From an uncultured Candidatus Melainabacteria bacterium (GTDB lineage Bacteria > Cyanobacteriota > Vampirovibrionia > Gastranaerophilales > Gastranaerophilaceae), in contig CALEJY010000029.1 of NCBI GenBank assembly GCA_937898445.1, positions 1-6,267 on the forward strand: a stretch of 6,267 nt of DNA, in the 5' to 3' direction. A program made the position numbers and the translations under genes. This document shows positions 1-6,267 of this stretch, in pieces (position 1 is the first letter of the stretch; each line of letters starts with the position of its first letter). A model generated the notes under the pieces. The model worked only from the letters and a program-made list of their open reading frames with translations. It was not told the DNA's origin and searched no databases.

Positions 1-2089
1 CATAAATTCCAGTATCAGAGAATTTCAAATTATCTCCGTTTAATTTTGCATTTCCTTTAATTACTGTGTTTTTACCTTTCAACTGATCTACAGAAAGAAT
101 TGACACATAATTAGTCGGGTTTGATGTCAAACTAAACGCAATATCTTGTTTTTTCTCATCTCCTGTAACATTTACTGCTAGAGGTAATTTACCCTTTGCA
201 GTAACAAAGCTTCTAAAATCTTTCGGTATCATTGATCGCAAATCAGAACCCAAAAGATTACCTTTTGCATTAATATTAAAGGTTAAATTTTTGGTCATAT
301 AATCTGCAATTTTTCCTGTAATATCAATCCTTGAATTATTCAATATTATATATGCACTATTAATAAGAATATCCTTCTCTCCAAAAGATATTTTAGCCAA
401 AGGAGCTGAAATAGTTGCCATTGAATTAATAACCTTAGCTCCAGTAACATTAACCAATCCATCCATTTTTTTGCCGTCAGTTGTCAAGTCAACTTTTGAA
501 TTAGCAACTCTTATTGAGGTATTAGATGGAGTATTTTTCAAATTAATATTATCTATACTCAAATTAACTTTCGGAACAATTTTGTCTAACTTCCCTTTTA
601 TAGAAGTATTCATAGAAACTGTACCACTGTAAATCTGATTTTCTTTCAACAAAGCCATTTGTCCTGCAGCTAAAAGTAAACCTTTTAATTGCAATTTATC
701 AGCAGTAACCAATAAATCCGCCGTTGCATCTTGCGTTACAGAACCTGATATTTTTAAAGGTTGTCCAAGAACTGTCAAACCTGCTTTTCTGATATTTACC
801 ATATTATTTGCAAAATCAATATCTGCACTAATATTATTTACTGCTGCGTTATACAACTTATAAGCAATAGAGGCAGAAGGGATTTTTAAATATCCAGAAG
901 ATTCAATAGTTTTCAAATTAGATTTGATATTGAAATCAGCATCAATTCCACCTGTTGCAGTCAATGTATCTAAATCATTATAATCAAATGATTTTGCAAC
1001 ACTGTCTATCAAATCAAACACACTTTTAAATTGCGCATTTGACTTACAATTCAAATCAATTTTAGGATGTTTGCCTGTTTTGAAATTTCCAACCAACTCT
1101 GTTAACTCATTATCTGCAGTGTATAATTTTGTATATAATTTAACGCCATTCCCTTTAAGTTTTATATCTGCAGAACTAGCAGGCAATTTCTTGCCATCTA
1201 CTGCAACACCTAAATTAGTTACATCAATCGAACCTAACATATCAATATCATCAAGAGTTCCATCTGTTTTGATATCCCCCTTAATATCAGCAGTCAATTG
1301 ATTTTTGTATATCGCTTTAAATATATCTATTACATTTATATTAAAATCAGTTTGTTTTGTAGTTTCTTCTTCTTTTTCTGCAAACACAATATCATTCAAA
1401 TCGATATCAGGCATAATTTTGTTTAACAATTTGATATCATAATTGAATTGCTCTCTATCTTGCAACATAACCTTACCATTAAGAGCAACCTTGATTTTCT
1501 TATTCAAAATAAAATCTGTTATAGAAATATTGTTTCCATATATTGAATATGTTTTATCTGTCGGAATATCTATAAATGCAATATTATAATTGTTTACATT
1601 GATATTAGGGAGATGATTTGATAATTTCAACCCATAAGGGAGAGCCGTAAGAGCTTGTGTTGTGCCGTCATTATTATCATTATTTTGCGGAATATAATCC
1701 TCTATCAAAAATTTACCGTCTTTTTTTACTTTCAAATTCAAATTGATATTATCGGCTCCAACCATATCAGCTTCAATTCGTTTTGCCAATATAGGAATTA
1801 ATGACATTTTAGCTTGCACATTATCAACTGTTAAGAATTTTTCCCCAGTAGGCAAAGCAACTTCAACATGACCAACTTTTGCACCAACTGTCAATTTTGG
1901 AGTAGACAAAACTTTCATATTATCTAACTTTACCTTAAAACCGCAAGATTTTTCTATGATATTTGAAATCTCGTCACTATAAGAATTAATTACTCCAGTC
2001 AAAAACAAAGGAGCAATCAAAAAAGTTGCATACAAAACAAAGATAGCTGATACAACACTAATTAGCGTATATTTCAAAAATTTATTCAT
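1..2089 (-). CDS. Large AsmA/TamB-like envelope protein, N-terminal 696 residues (C-terminus beyond the left edge)
   Basis: Translating the minus strand from the ATG at 2089 gives 696 codons with no stop before the edge, so the gene is 3'-truncated by the window. Residues 1-6 are short and basic, residues 7-30 form one hydrophobic helix (signal anchor), and everything after is predicted periplasmic. The rest is a long series of short alternating β-strand units. Recurrent patterns include 'ADIDFANNMVNIRKAG', 'PLKISGSV' and 'SRIDITGKI', plus many I/V/L-x-G turns. This is the look of AsmA-like and TamB-like proteins, which form long hydrophobic β-grooves and are thought to carry phospholipids between the inner and outer membranes. 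The early segment at about 39-120 (helix, then 'VKLDNMKVLSTPKLTVGAKV') resembles the AsmA N-terminal region. There is no catalytic motif and only two cysteines (49, 348). An in-frame ATG at 2095 sits only 2 bases after the ribosome site, so 2089 is the better start. Family assignment rests on architecture, not on an alignment; AsmA, YhdP or TamB subtype is undecided. Confidence 0.8.
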   Translation of the reverse strand, partial: MNKFLKYTLISVVSAIFVLYATFLIAPLFLTGVINSYSDEISNIIEKSCGFKVKLDNMKVLSTPKLTVGAKVGHVEVALPTGEKFLTVDNVQAKMSLIPILAKRIEADMVGADNINLNLKVKKDGKFLIEDYIPQNNDNNDGTTQALTALPYGLKLSNHLPNINVNNYNIAFIDIPTDKTYSIYGNNISITDFILNKKIKVALNGKVMLQDREQFNYDIKLLNKIMPDIDLNDIVFAEKEEETTKQTDFNINVIDIFKAIYKNQLTADIKGDIKTDGTLDDIDMLGSIDVTNLGVAVDGKKLPASSADIKLKGNGVKLYTKLYTADNELTELVGNFKTGKHPKIDLNCKSNAQFKSVFDLIDSVAKSFDYNDLDTLTATGGIDADFNIKSNLKTIESSGYLKIPSASIAYKLYNAAVNNISADIDFANNMVNIRKAGLTVLGQPLKISGSVTQDATADLLVTADKLQLKGLLLAAGQMALLKENQIYSGTVSMNTSIKGKLDKIVPKVNLSIDNINLKNTPSNTSIRVANSKVDLTTDGKKMDGLVNVTGAKVINSMATISAPLAKISFGEKDILINSAYIILNNSRIDITGKIADYMTKNLTFNINAKGNLLGSDLRSMIPKDFRSFVTAKGKLPLAVNVTGDEKKQDIAFSLTSNPTNYVSILSVDQLKGKNTVIKGNAKLNGDNLKFSDTGIY

Positions 2090-2097
2090 AATCATAT

Positions 2098-2104
2098 CCC
2101 TCTT
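2098..2104 (-). promoter_or_regulatory. Ribosome binding site of the AsmA-like gene
   Basis: The minus strand reads AAGAGGG, 8 bases before the ATG at 2089 and only 2 bases before another in-frame ATG at 2095. The spacing favours 2089 as the start. Confidence 0.6.
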
Positions 2105-2113
2105 TTGAGCATA

Positions 2114-2142
2114 ATTTTAACACAATTTAGAAAAAATTTAAA
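2114..2142 (-). promoter_or_regulatory. Candidate σ70-type promoter for the AsmA-like gene
   Basis: On the minus strand TTTAAA (2142-2137) is followed after 17 bases by TAAAAT (2119-2114). These match 4 of 6 and 5 of 6 of the bacterial -35 and -10 consensus. Transcription would begin near 2107, leaving a leader of about 18 bases that just holds the ribosome site. Chance matches are common in DNA this AT-rich, so this is only a candidate. It falls in the widest intergenic gap of the window. Confidence 0.3.
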
Positions 2143-2155
2143 GGCTATTTTTTCT
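2129..2155 (-). repeat. 9-bp perfect inverted repeat across the miaA stop codon (weak terminator at best)
   Basis: The minus strand has AGAAAAAAT (2155-2147) and ATTTTTTCT (2137-2129), which pair over 9 bases around a 9-base loop that contains the end of the miaA stop codon. Only one pair is G-C, so the hairpin is weak, and the run of six Ts lies in the stem rather than after it. It could give partial termination after miaA or be a by-product of AT-rich sequence. It overlaps the candidate promoter. Confidence 0.25.
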
Positions 2156-3011
2156 TTCTATCCGGATAACAATTCCATTTAATTTGCTCGTTTTTCCTAA
2201 ACCAAGTCAATTGGCGTTTGGCATAATTTCTGGTATTTTGTTTTAATTTATCCTTCGCCTCATCTAAAGACAACTCCCCATCAAGGTAAGATATGATTTC
2301 TCTATACCCGATTGTGTCTGTAATATTCGGAATTCTTCCGTGTTTTTGGAGCAAGTTTTTAGTTTCATCAATCAAACCTTGCTCAACCATCAAATCAACT
2401 CTTTTATTAATTCTGTCGTACAAAATCTCTCGAGGATAATTAAGACCAATCCATTCAACATCAAACTCTTTTTCTTTAACTCCACGAGCCAAATCCAATG
2501 GTTTTCCGGTTAATTTTATAACTTCTATATAACGGATTAATTTCTTTTTATCATTTTTTTCAACAGAATTTGCAGCCTTTTCATCTAATTTAACAAGCAT
2601 TTCCAGCAATTCTTCATAAGAAAGATTTGATAATTCTTTTCTCAATTCATAATCCGGTCTTACATCAGGCAAATCATAATTTTCTAGCAAAATTCTAAAA
2701 TATAACCCCGTTCCACCTGCAACAATCGGAACTTTCCCACGTGAAATTATATCTGCGATACATTTTTTAGCCTCTTTTGCGTACAATCCAGCAGAATAAT
2801 TATATTCAGGCTCAACAACATCAATCATATAATGCGGAACACCTTGCATCTCATCAATTGAAGGTTTTGCCGTTCCAATATCCATCCACTTATAAACAAG
2901 CCTTGAATCAGCAGAAATTATTTCTCCATTAATCTTTTTAGCCAACTCTATTGCGTATGAAGTTTTTCCGCTCGCAGTAGCTCCAACAACCGCAATAACT
3001 TTATTGTTCAT
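2145..3011 (-). CDS. miaA: tRNA dimethylallyltransferase (tRNA A37 isopentenyltransferase)
   Basis: MiaA transfers a dimethylallyl group from DMAPP to N6 of adenosine 37 in tRNAs that read UNN codons, which improves decoding accuracy; it acts in the cytoplasm. From the ATG at 3011 the protein has 288 residues, close to the usual size of about 300. Visible motifs, numbered from that ATG, are the P-loop GATASGKT (10-17), the 'SADSR' substrate segment (33-37), DIGTAKP (44-50), GVPHYMIDVVEP (57-68), GGTGLYFR (99-106), IGYREI (234-239) and the basic tRNA-binding stretch NTRNYAKRQLTWFRK (259-273). All hallmark motifs are present, so it should be active. Earlier in-frame starts exist (ATG 3023, GTG 3017, TTG 3035). 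I prefer 3011 because family members begin a few residues before the first β-strand. The start lies 11 bases inside the upstream membrane-protein gene, which suggests translational coupling. The product ends in a short lysine-rich tail. Confidence 0.95.
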   Translation of the reverse strand: MNNKVIAVVGATASGKTSYAIELAKKINGEIISADSRLVYKWMDIGTAKPSIDEMQGVPHYMIDVVEPEYNYSAGLYAKEAKKCIADIISRGKVPIVAGGTGLYFRILLENYDLPDVRPDYELRKELSNLSYEELLEMLVKLDEKAANSVEKNDKKKLIRYIEVIKLTGKPLDLARGVKEKEFDVEWIGLNYPREILYDRINKRVDLMVEQGLIDETKNLLQKHGRIPNITDTIGYREIISYLDGELSLDEAKDKLKQNTRNYAKRQLTWFRKNEQIKWNCYPDRKKK

Positions 3012-3855
3012 CTCCACCCGCATATTTTTTATCAAAATACAAGAATATCAAAACCACAAAATAAACAGAGAAATAGAACAATATAATACTCATTATTATA
3101 TAAGCAATCGGATTTATTACGGCAAAAGTGTTTATAAACAACAATGCAAAGCCCATAAACCACAATGTAATAAACAATCTTACAGTAGTAAAGAAATCTT
3201 TAAACAATTTTACAACAGATCTCCAAAGAGCCAACAACGGATTTGGCGTAAAACAAATTATCTCAGGAATCCACAACATCAAAAGATACATAACAATTGA
3301 AGTTACAGACATAAACAACAAACTCCATTTTCCAAAGAATATAATTTGCTCAACAGATAATTTATCTATAAATGCAGGCATCCCCTGATTTGCAGCCAAT
3401 TCAGAATTTATAGCCAACTCTTGTAAATGCTGCATTGATTCAGTATCCAATCCGCCAATTATATTTACTCCTAACAAATATACAATAGGAGTTGCAATTG
3501 CCTGAATAAACAGAAATATCACATAAACTCCGACAAAGGATAGGAAGAATTTTCCAACCCCGACTGGGAATTTTTTGAACAAATGTAATGTCGCTTTAGC
3601 TCTATCCGTATCAAGTACAAAAACCTTCTTAGAAAGCTTTACCGCACCTTTTACCATATAAAACCAACCGGCACAAAACACCCCAAACATAAACAAAACT
3701 GTTATTGAAGCAATTAAAAATTTTGGAGTTGAATCAATATTATATTTCGAATAAAGAGAATACAAATCAAGCACTTTTATAAAAACAATCAATGGAATTG
3801 CTAAAATAATATTATAATTAGTTACTCTTATTGCCTCTTTAAACAATTCTCGCAT
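3001..3855 (-). CDS. Six-helix integral membrane protein of unknown function
   Basis: This 284-residue protein is mostly hydrophobic, and I do not recognise a defined family. Likely membrane helices are at about 15-34, 46-68, 102-130, 170-198, 223-246 and 247-273. Lysines and arginines cluster at the N-terminus (2-10), between helices 2 and 3 (69-102), between helices 4 and 5 (212-226) and at the C-terminus (276-277). By the positive-inside rule this gives both ends in the cytoplasm. The largest outside loop (131-169) is polar and uncharged to acidic. A segment near 203-222 (Pro, then 'LLALWRSVVKLFKDF') resembles the 'A-L-x-x-S' helix in DUF975/YciC and GDPD-membrane-domain proteins, but that is only a resemblance. 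No catalytic motif is visible. It sits 30 bases after the activase-like gene and overlaps the miaA start, so it is probably cotranscribed with both. A good ribosome site fixes the start at 3855. Confidence 0.85.
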   Translation of the reverse strand: MRELFKEAIRVTNYNIILAIPLIVFIKVLDLYSLYSKYNIDSTPKFLIASITVLFMFGVFCAGWFYMVKGAVKLSKKVFVLDTDRAKATLHLFKKFPVGVGKFFLSFVGVYVIFLFIQAIATPIVYLLGVNIIGGLDTESMQHLQELAINSELAANQGMPAFIDKLSVEQIIFFGKWSLLFMSVTSIVMYLLMLWIPEIICFTPNPLLALWRSVVKLFKDFFTTVRLFITLWFMGFALLFINTFAVINPIAYIIMSIILFYFSVYFVVLIFLYFDKKYAGGDEQ

Positions 3856-3861
3856 AATATA

Positions 3862-3867
3862 TCCTTT
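3862..3867 (-). promoter_or_regulatory. Ribosome binding site of the membrane-protein gene
   Basis: The minus strand reads AAAGGA, 6 bases before the ATG at 3855. The motif and spacing are good, and they support that start over any downstream one. Confidence 0.65.
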
Positions 3868-3885
3868 AAAAAACTTATCGACAAA

Positions 3886-5040
3886 CTACTTTTCAACTTC
3901 AACTGCGATTTTTTCGCTTTGTGATTTTTCTTTTGCTAATTTACGTTTACGTCTTCTCATCAAATCAACAAAAGCTTCCAATCTTGTCAAATATCCGGCT
4001 TTTCCTGTTTGTTCATCCATAATTAACGGCAAAATAGGAATATCACAATTTTCTCTCATAGCAGGGAAAATGTTCTGTGACATAATTTCCGGCATACAAG
4101 TGAACGGGCTAATGTGAATAATTCCGTCAATACCTCTTTCATCTGCATAAGCGACATCAGAAACGCATTCCAAAGAATCACCGCCAATATCTCTCATCAA
4201 ATAAGGTTTTGCAAGTCTATATGCTCTTTGAAGGTGAGTTTCACCATCTCTAAAAACTTTTGGAATAATCGCATCTTTAATAAAGCTGCTTACAGTCAAG
4301 CTTCTTCTAACCTGAACACCCATTTTACCAAGTTCTTTAGTAATATTTTGATTTGAAAAAGCATCACAAACCAAATAAATTTCACCGGTCAAATCAACTT
4401 TCAAAACTTCTTTCTTTTCGTCGATTTTAACTTTTTTCATTTCATCAAAAGCCAACTTTTTAGCACGCTTCAAATCTCTTGAATGTTCAACATCTTTGAT
4501 ATACTGCAAAGCTTTTGCATAATGTTTGTCTGCATCACCTTGAGTTATTTCTCTAGCTCTATAATAAGCCAAATTTTCTTCCAAATCGTCAAGCAAAAAC
4601 ATTTTTCTTATTGCAATATTAATAGCTCTAGCAAACAAAATCGGATCGTTTTTGCCGCTGATTTCTTTTAACACATTGTACATCCCTTTAATTCCATCAT
4701 AAAGAGAAAGTTCAATATATCTGGCATGATAGCCCATATCTACAAGTGCATTTTCAATACTGTTACCGTATTGTCCCAATCTGCAACATCCAGGAGATGT
4801 AATCATTGCAACATAATCCGCACCACCTTCAATTGCTTCAATAAAGTTTCCTAAAATCAATTTATAAGGCAAACAAATAGCTTCTGGAGAATGTTTTGTT
4901 CCCAAAGACAATGTTTTTTTACTTGTATAAGGCGGAATAAATGGTTCTACGCCGATTTTTTTCAACGCAGCAGCCCATGCTATACATACTGAACCCATGT
5001 GGGGAAATGCTACTTTAACTTTTTTATCTTCTTTACTCAT
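3886..5040 (-). CDS. CoA protein activase, 2-hydroxyacyl-CoA dehydratase activase-related (DUF2229-type), stand-alone
   Basis: The 384-residue product matches the pattern of the DUF2229 / 'acyl-CoA dehydratase activase-related' family. It opens with KVAFPHMGSVCIAWAAALKK (8-27). It then shows LGTKHSPEAICLPYKLILGN (46-65), TSPGCCRLGQYG (81-92), HISPFTCMPEIMSQNIFPA (309-327) and DEQTGKAGYLTRLEAFVDL (342-360). Cysteines at 56, 85, 86 and 315 lie in these motifs and are likely Fe-S ligands. In larger relatives this region is fused to an ASKHA-type ATPase (BcrAD/BadFG) that drives ATP-dependent electron transfer to (R)-2-hydroxyacyl-CoA dehydratases. That ATPase half is absent here, as is any dehydratase, so the true substrate is unknown. 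Residues 150-215 are a charged, probably helical insert, and 363-384 is a charged tail rich in Lys/Arg then Glu. It starts 11 bases after the gcvPB stop, so the two are very likely cotranscribed. The family call is firm; the cellular role is not. Confidence 0.85.
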   Translation of the reverse strand: MSKEDKKVKVAFPHMGSVCIAWAAALKKIGVEPFIPPYTSKKTLSLGTKHSPEAICLPYKLILGNFIEAIEGGADYVAMITSPGCCRLGQYGNSIENALVDMGYHARYIELSLYDGIKGMYNVLKEISGKNDPILFARAINIAIRKMFLLDDLEENLAYYRAREITQGDADKHYAKALQYIKDVEHSRDLKRAKKLAFDEMKKVKIDEKKEVLKVDLTGEIYLVCDAFSNQNITKELGKMGVQVRRSLTVSSFIKDAIIPKVFRDGETHLQRAYRLAKPYLMRDIGGDSLECVSDVAYADERGIDGIIHISPFTCMPEIMSQNIFPAMRENCDIPILPLIMDEQTGKAGYLTRLEAFVDLMRRRKRKLAKEKSQSEKIAVEVEK

Positions 5041-5047
5041 ATTTTTA

Positions 5048-5053
5048 TCTCTT
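5048..5053 (-). promoter_or_regulatory. Ribosome binding site of the activase-like gene, overlapping the gcvPB stop
   Basis: The minus strand reads AAGAGA, 7 bases before the ATG at 5040. It shares two bases with the TAA stop of gcvPB (5054-5052), so ribosomes finishing gcvPB would end on it. This fits coupled translation. Confidence 0.55.
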
Positions 5054-6267
5054 ATTGTTGTGTATATTTCAAATCAGGATGACGTGCTGCAAGCGTTTCA
5101 TCCAAACGTTTTACAGGTGTTGTGTGCGGAGCTGAAATAACTTCTTCCGGATTAGTTTTCGCTTTTTCTGCAATTTTCAACATCGCATCAACAAATTCAT
5201 CCAAAACTTGTTTCGTTTCCGATTCTGTCGGCTCAATCATAATTGCCTCATGAACAATTAATGGGAAATAAACCGTTGGCGGATGAGTATTTTCATCCAT
5301 CAGAGCTTTTGCAATATTTAGAGTTGAAACTCCGTTTTCATGTTTTTGTTTTTCTCCTGAAAGAACAAATTCGTGCATACAAGGTTCGTCATAAGGCAAC
5401 AAATACGCACCTTTCAATTTTTCTTTCAAATAATTTGCGTTCAAAACGGCATTTTCACTAGCTTCTTTTAAATTATCACCCATCATCAAAATATAAGCAT
5501 AAGCTCTGACAAGCACTCCAAAATTACCATAAAAACCTTTTACACTGCCGATTGAGTTTTTCAAATTATAGTTTCTATAATAATTTTCGCCATCAAAAAC
5601 AACTGTCGGAACAGGCAAATAATCCTTCAATTTCTCAACAACACAAACAGGTCCGGCTCCGGGACCGCCACCACCATGAGGAGTTGAGAATGTTTTGTGC
5701 AAATTCAAATGAACTACATCAAATCCCATCAATTTTGGATTTGTATGTCCCATAATAGCGTTGAAATTAGCTCCGTCATAATACAATAATGAACCGTTTT
5801 CGTGCATCAATTTAGAAATTTCAAGAACATTTTCTTCATAAATACCCAAAGTATTCGGGTTAGTCATCATAATTGCAGCAACATCGCTATCCAAAAGTTC
5901 TTTCAATGCTTCAACATCAACCTGACCTTTTTCATTCGATTTTACAGGAACAACATCAAATCCGCACAAATGCGCACTTGCAGGATTTGTTCCGTGAGCA
6001 GAATCAGGAATAATAACCTTTTTACGTTTTTCGCCTTTAACTTCAAAATATTTTTTAATCACCATCATGCCGGTTAATTCACCATGCGCACCTGCAGCCG
6101 GCTGCAATGTAACTGCATCCATTCCGGTAATCTTTTTCAAAGCCTCTTGCAACTTAAACATAAGTTCCAAAGCACCTTGACAATCTTCATCTTCAGATAA
6201 CGGATGAAGATTTATAAAACCTTCAAGCCCTGCCAAAAGCTCATTAACTTTCGGATTGTACTTCATA
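5052..6267 (-). CDS. gcvPB: Glycine dehydrogenase (decarboxylating) subunit 2, P-protein of the glycine cleavage system (N-terminus beyond the right edge)
   Basis: This is the PLP-binding half of the two-subunit glycine dehydrogenase. It decarboxylates glycine and passes the aminomethyl group to the lipoyl arm of GcvH. The 404 visible residues show LQPAAGAHGELTG (54-66), SAHGTNPASAH (89-99), YYDGANFNAIMG (162-173) and NLHKTFSTPHGGGGPGAGP (188-206). Lys191 is the expected Schiff-base lysine, Asp164 the expected pyridine-nitrogen partner, and a Gly-rich loop follows. The usual C-terminal end APHTTPVKRLDE (379-390) is intact. The first visible residues, MKYNPKVNE, match the internal family motif 'GSCTMKYNPK', so the ATG at 6266 is an internal methionine. 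About 80 N-terminal residues should lie outside the window, given the usual length of about 480-490. A gcvPA gene for the other subunit is expected just upstream. The activase-like gene follows 11 bases after the stop. Confidence 0.96.
   Translation of the reverse strand, partial: MKYNPKVNELLAGLEGFINLHPLSEDEDCQGALELMFKLQEALKKITGMDAVTLQPAAGAHGELTGMMVIKKYFEVKGEKRKKVIIPDSAHGTNPASAHLCGFDVVPVKSNEKGQVDVEALKELLDSDVAAIMMTNPNTLGIYEENVLEISKLMHENGSLLYYDGANFNAIMGHTNPKLMGFDVVHLNLHKTFSTPHGGGGPGAGPVCVVEKLKDYLPVPTVVFDGENYYRNYNLKNSIGSVKGFYGNFGVLVRAYAYILMMGDNLKEASENAVLNANYLKEKLKGAYLLPYDEPCMHEFVLSGEKQKHENGVSTLNIAKALMDENTHPPTVYFPLIVHEAIMIEPTESETKQVLDEFVDAMLKIAEKAKTNPEEVISAPHTTPVKRLDETLAARHPDLKYTQQ

Noticed and set aside
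1071..1301. A 76-codon open frame on the plus strand
   Set aside because: It lies fully antisense to the long continuous minus-strand AsmA-like frame, has no ribosome site I can see, and its composition follows the opposite strand's codons.
1721..1727. Run of seven As in the AsmA-like gene, in the frame of a -1 slippery heptamer (A AAA AAA)
   Set aside because: No strong downstream hairpin or upstream internal ribosome site is evident, the zero frame continues open for hundreds of codons, and such runs are expected by chance in this AT-rich DNA.
2090..2144. Possible small RNA or tRNA in the miaA/AsmA-like gap
   Set aside because: Only 55 bases with no cloverleaf and no stable GC-containing hairpin.
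3004..3388. Two overlapping plus-strand open frames
   Set aside because: They are antisense to the membrane-protein gene and partly to each other, and look like shadows of its hydrophobic codons. Neither translation shows a recognisable domain.
4914..4920. Run of seven As in the activase-like gene
   Set aside because: Its codon phase (T AAA AAA A) is not that of a canonical -1 frameshift site, and the conserved protein motifs continue in the same frame on both sides.
5243..6077. Several plus-strand open frames of 67-91 codons
   Set aside because: They are antisense to the highly conserved gcvPB sequence and have no domain or ribosome site.

Overview
The window holds five protein-coding genes, all on the minus strand and almost touching. 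They read from the right edge (6267) to the left edge (1). The DNA is AT-rich (roughly one third G+C by eye). No RNA gene, mobile element, CRISPR array or phage gene is visible, and no gene-free stretch exceeds about 55 bases. The gene mix is a split glycine dehydrogenase subunit, an oxygen-sensitive-type CoA-dehydratase activase homologue, and a large envelope protein of the AsmA/TamB type. This suggests an anaerobic, AT-rich bacterium with an outer membrane. A gut Melainabacteria/Vampirovibrionia (Gastranaerophilales-like) genome would fit, but that is an inference from gene content and composition, not something the sequence proves.

Layout in transcription order: (1) the C-terminal 404+ residues of glycine dehydrogenase subunit 2 (gcvPB), whose true start lies beyond the right edge; (2) after 11 bases, a 384-residue stand-alone 'CoA protein activase' (DUF2229-type) without the ATPase half; (3) after 30 bases, a 284-residue six-helix membrane protein of unknown function; (4) miaA, the tRNA dimethylallyltransferase, whose probable start lies inside the end of the membrane-protein gene; (5) after 55 bases, a very large secreted or membrane-anchored AsmA-like protein. 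At least 696 residues of the last gene are open without a stop, and it runs off the left edge.

The spacing suggests one transcript for at least genes 1-4. The 55-base gap before the AsmA-like gene has a possible promoter and a weak AT-only inverted repeat, so that gene may also have its own transcription start. The jobs of the genes are not obviously linked: one-carbon/glycine metabolism, Fe-S enzyme activation, tRNA modification and envelope lipid transport. I found no convincing new biological system. The least understood items are the membrane protein coupled to miaA, the lone activase homologue, and the large AsmA-like protein.
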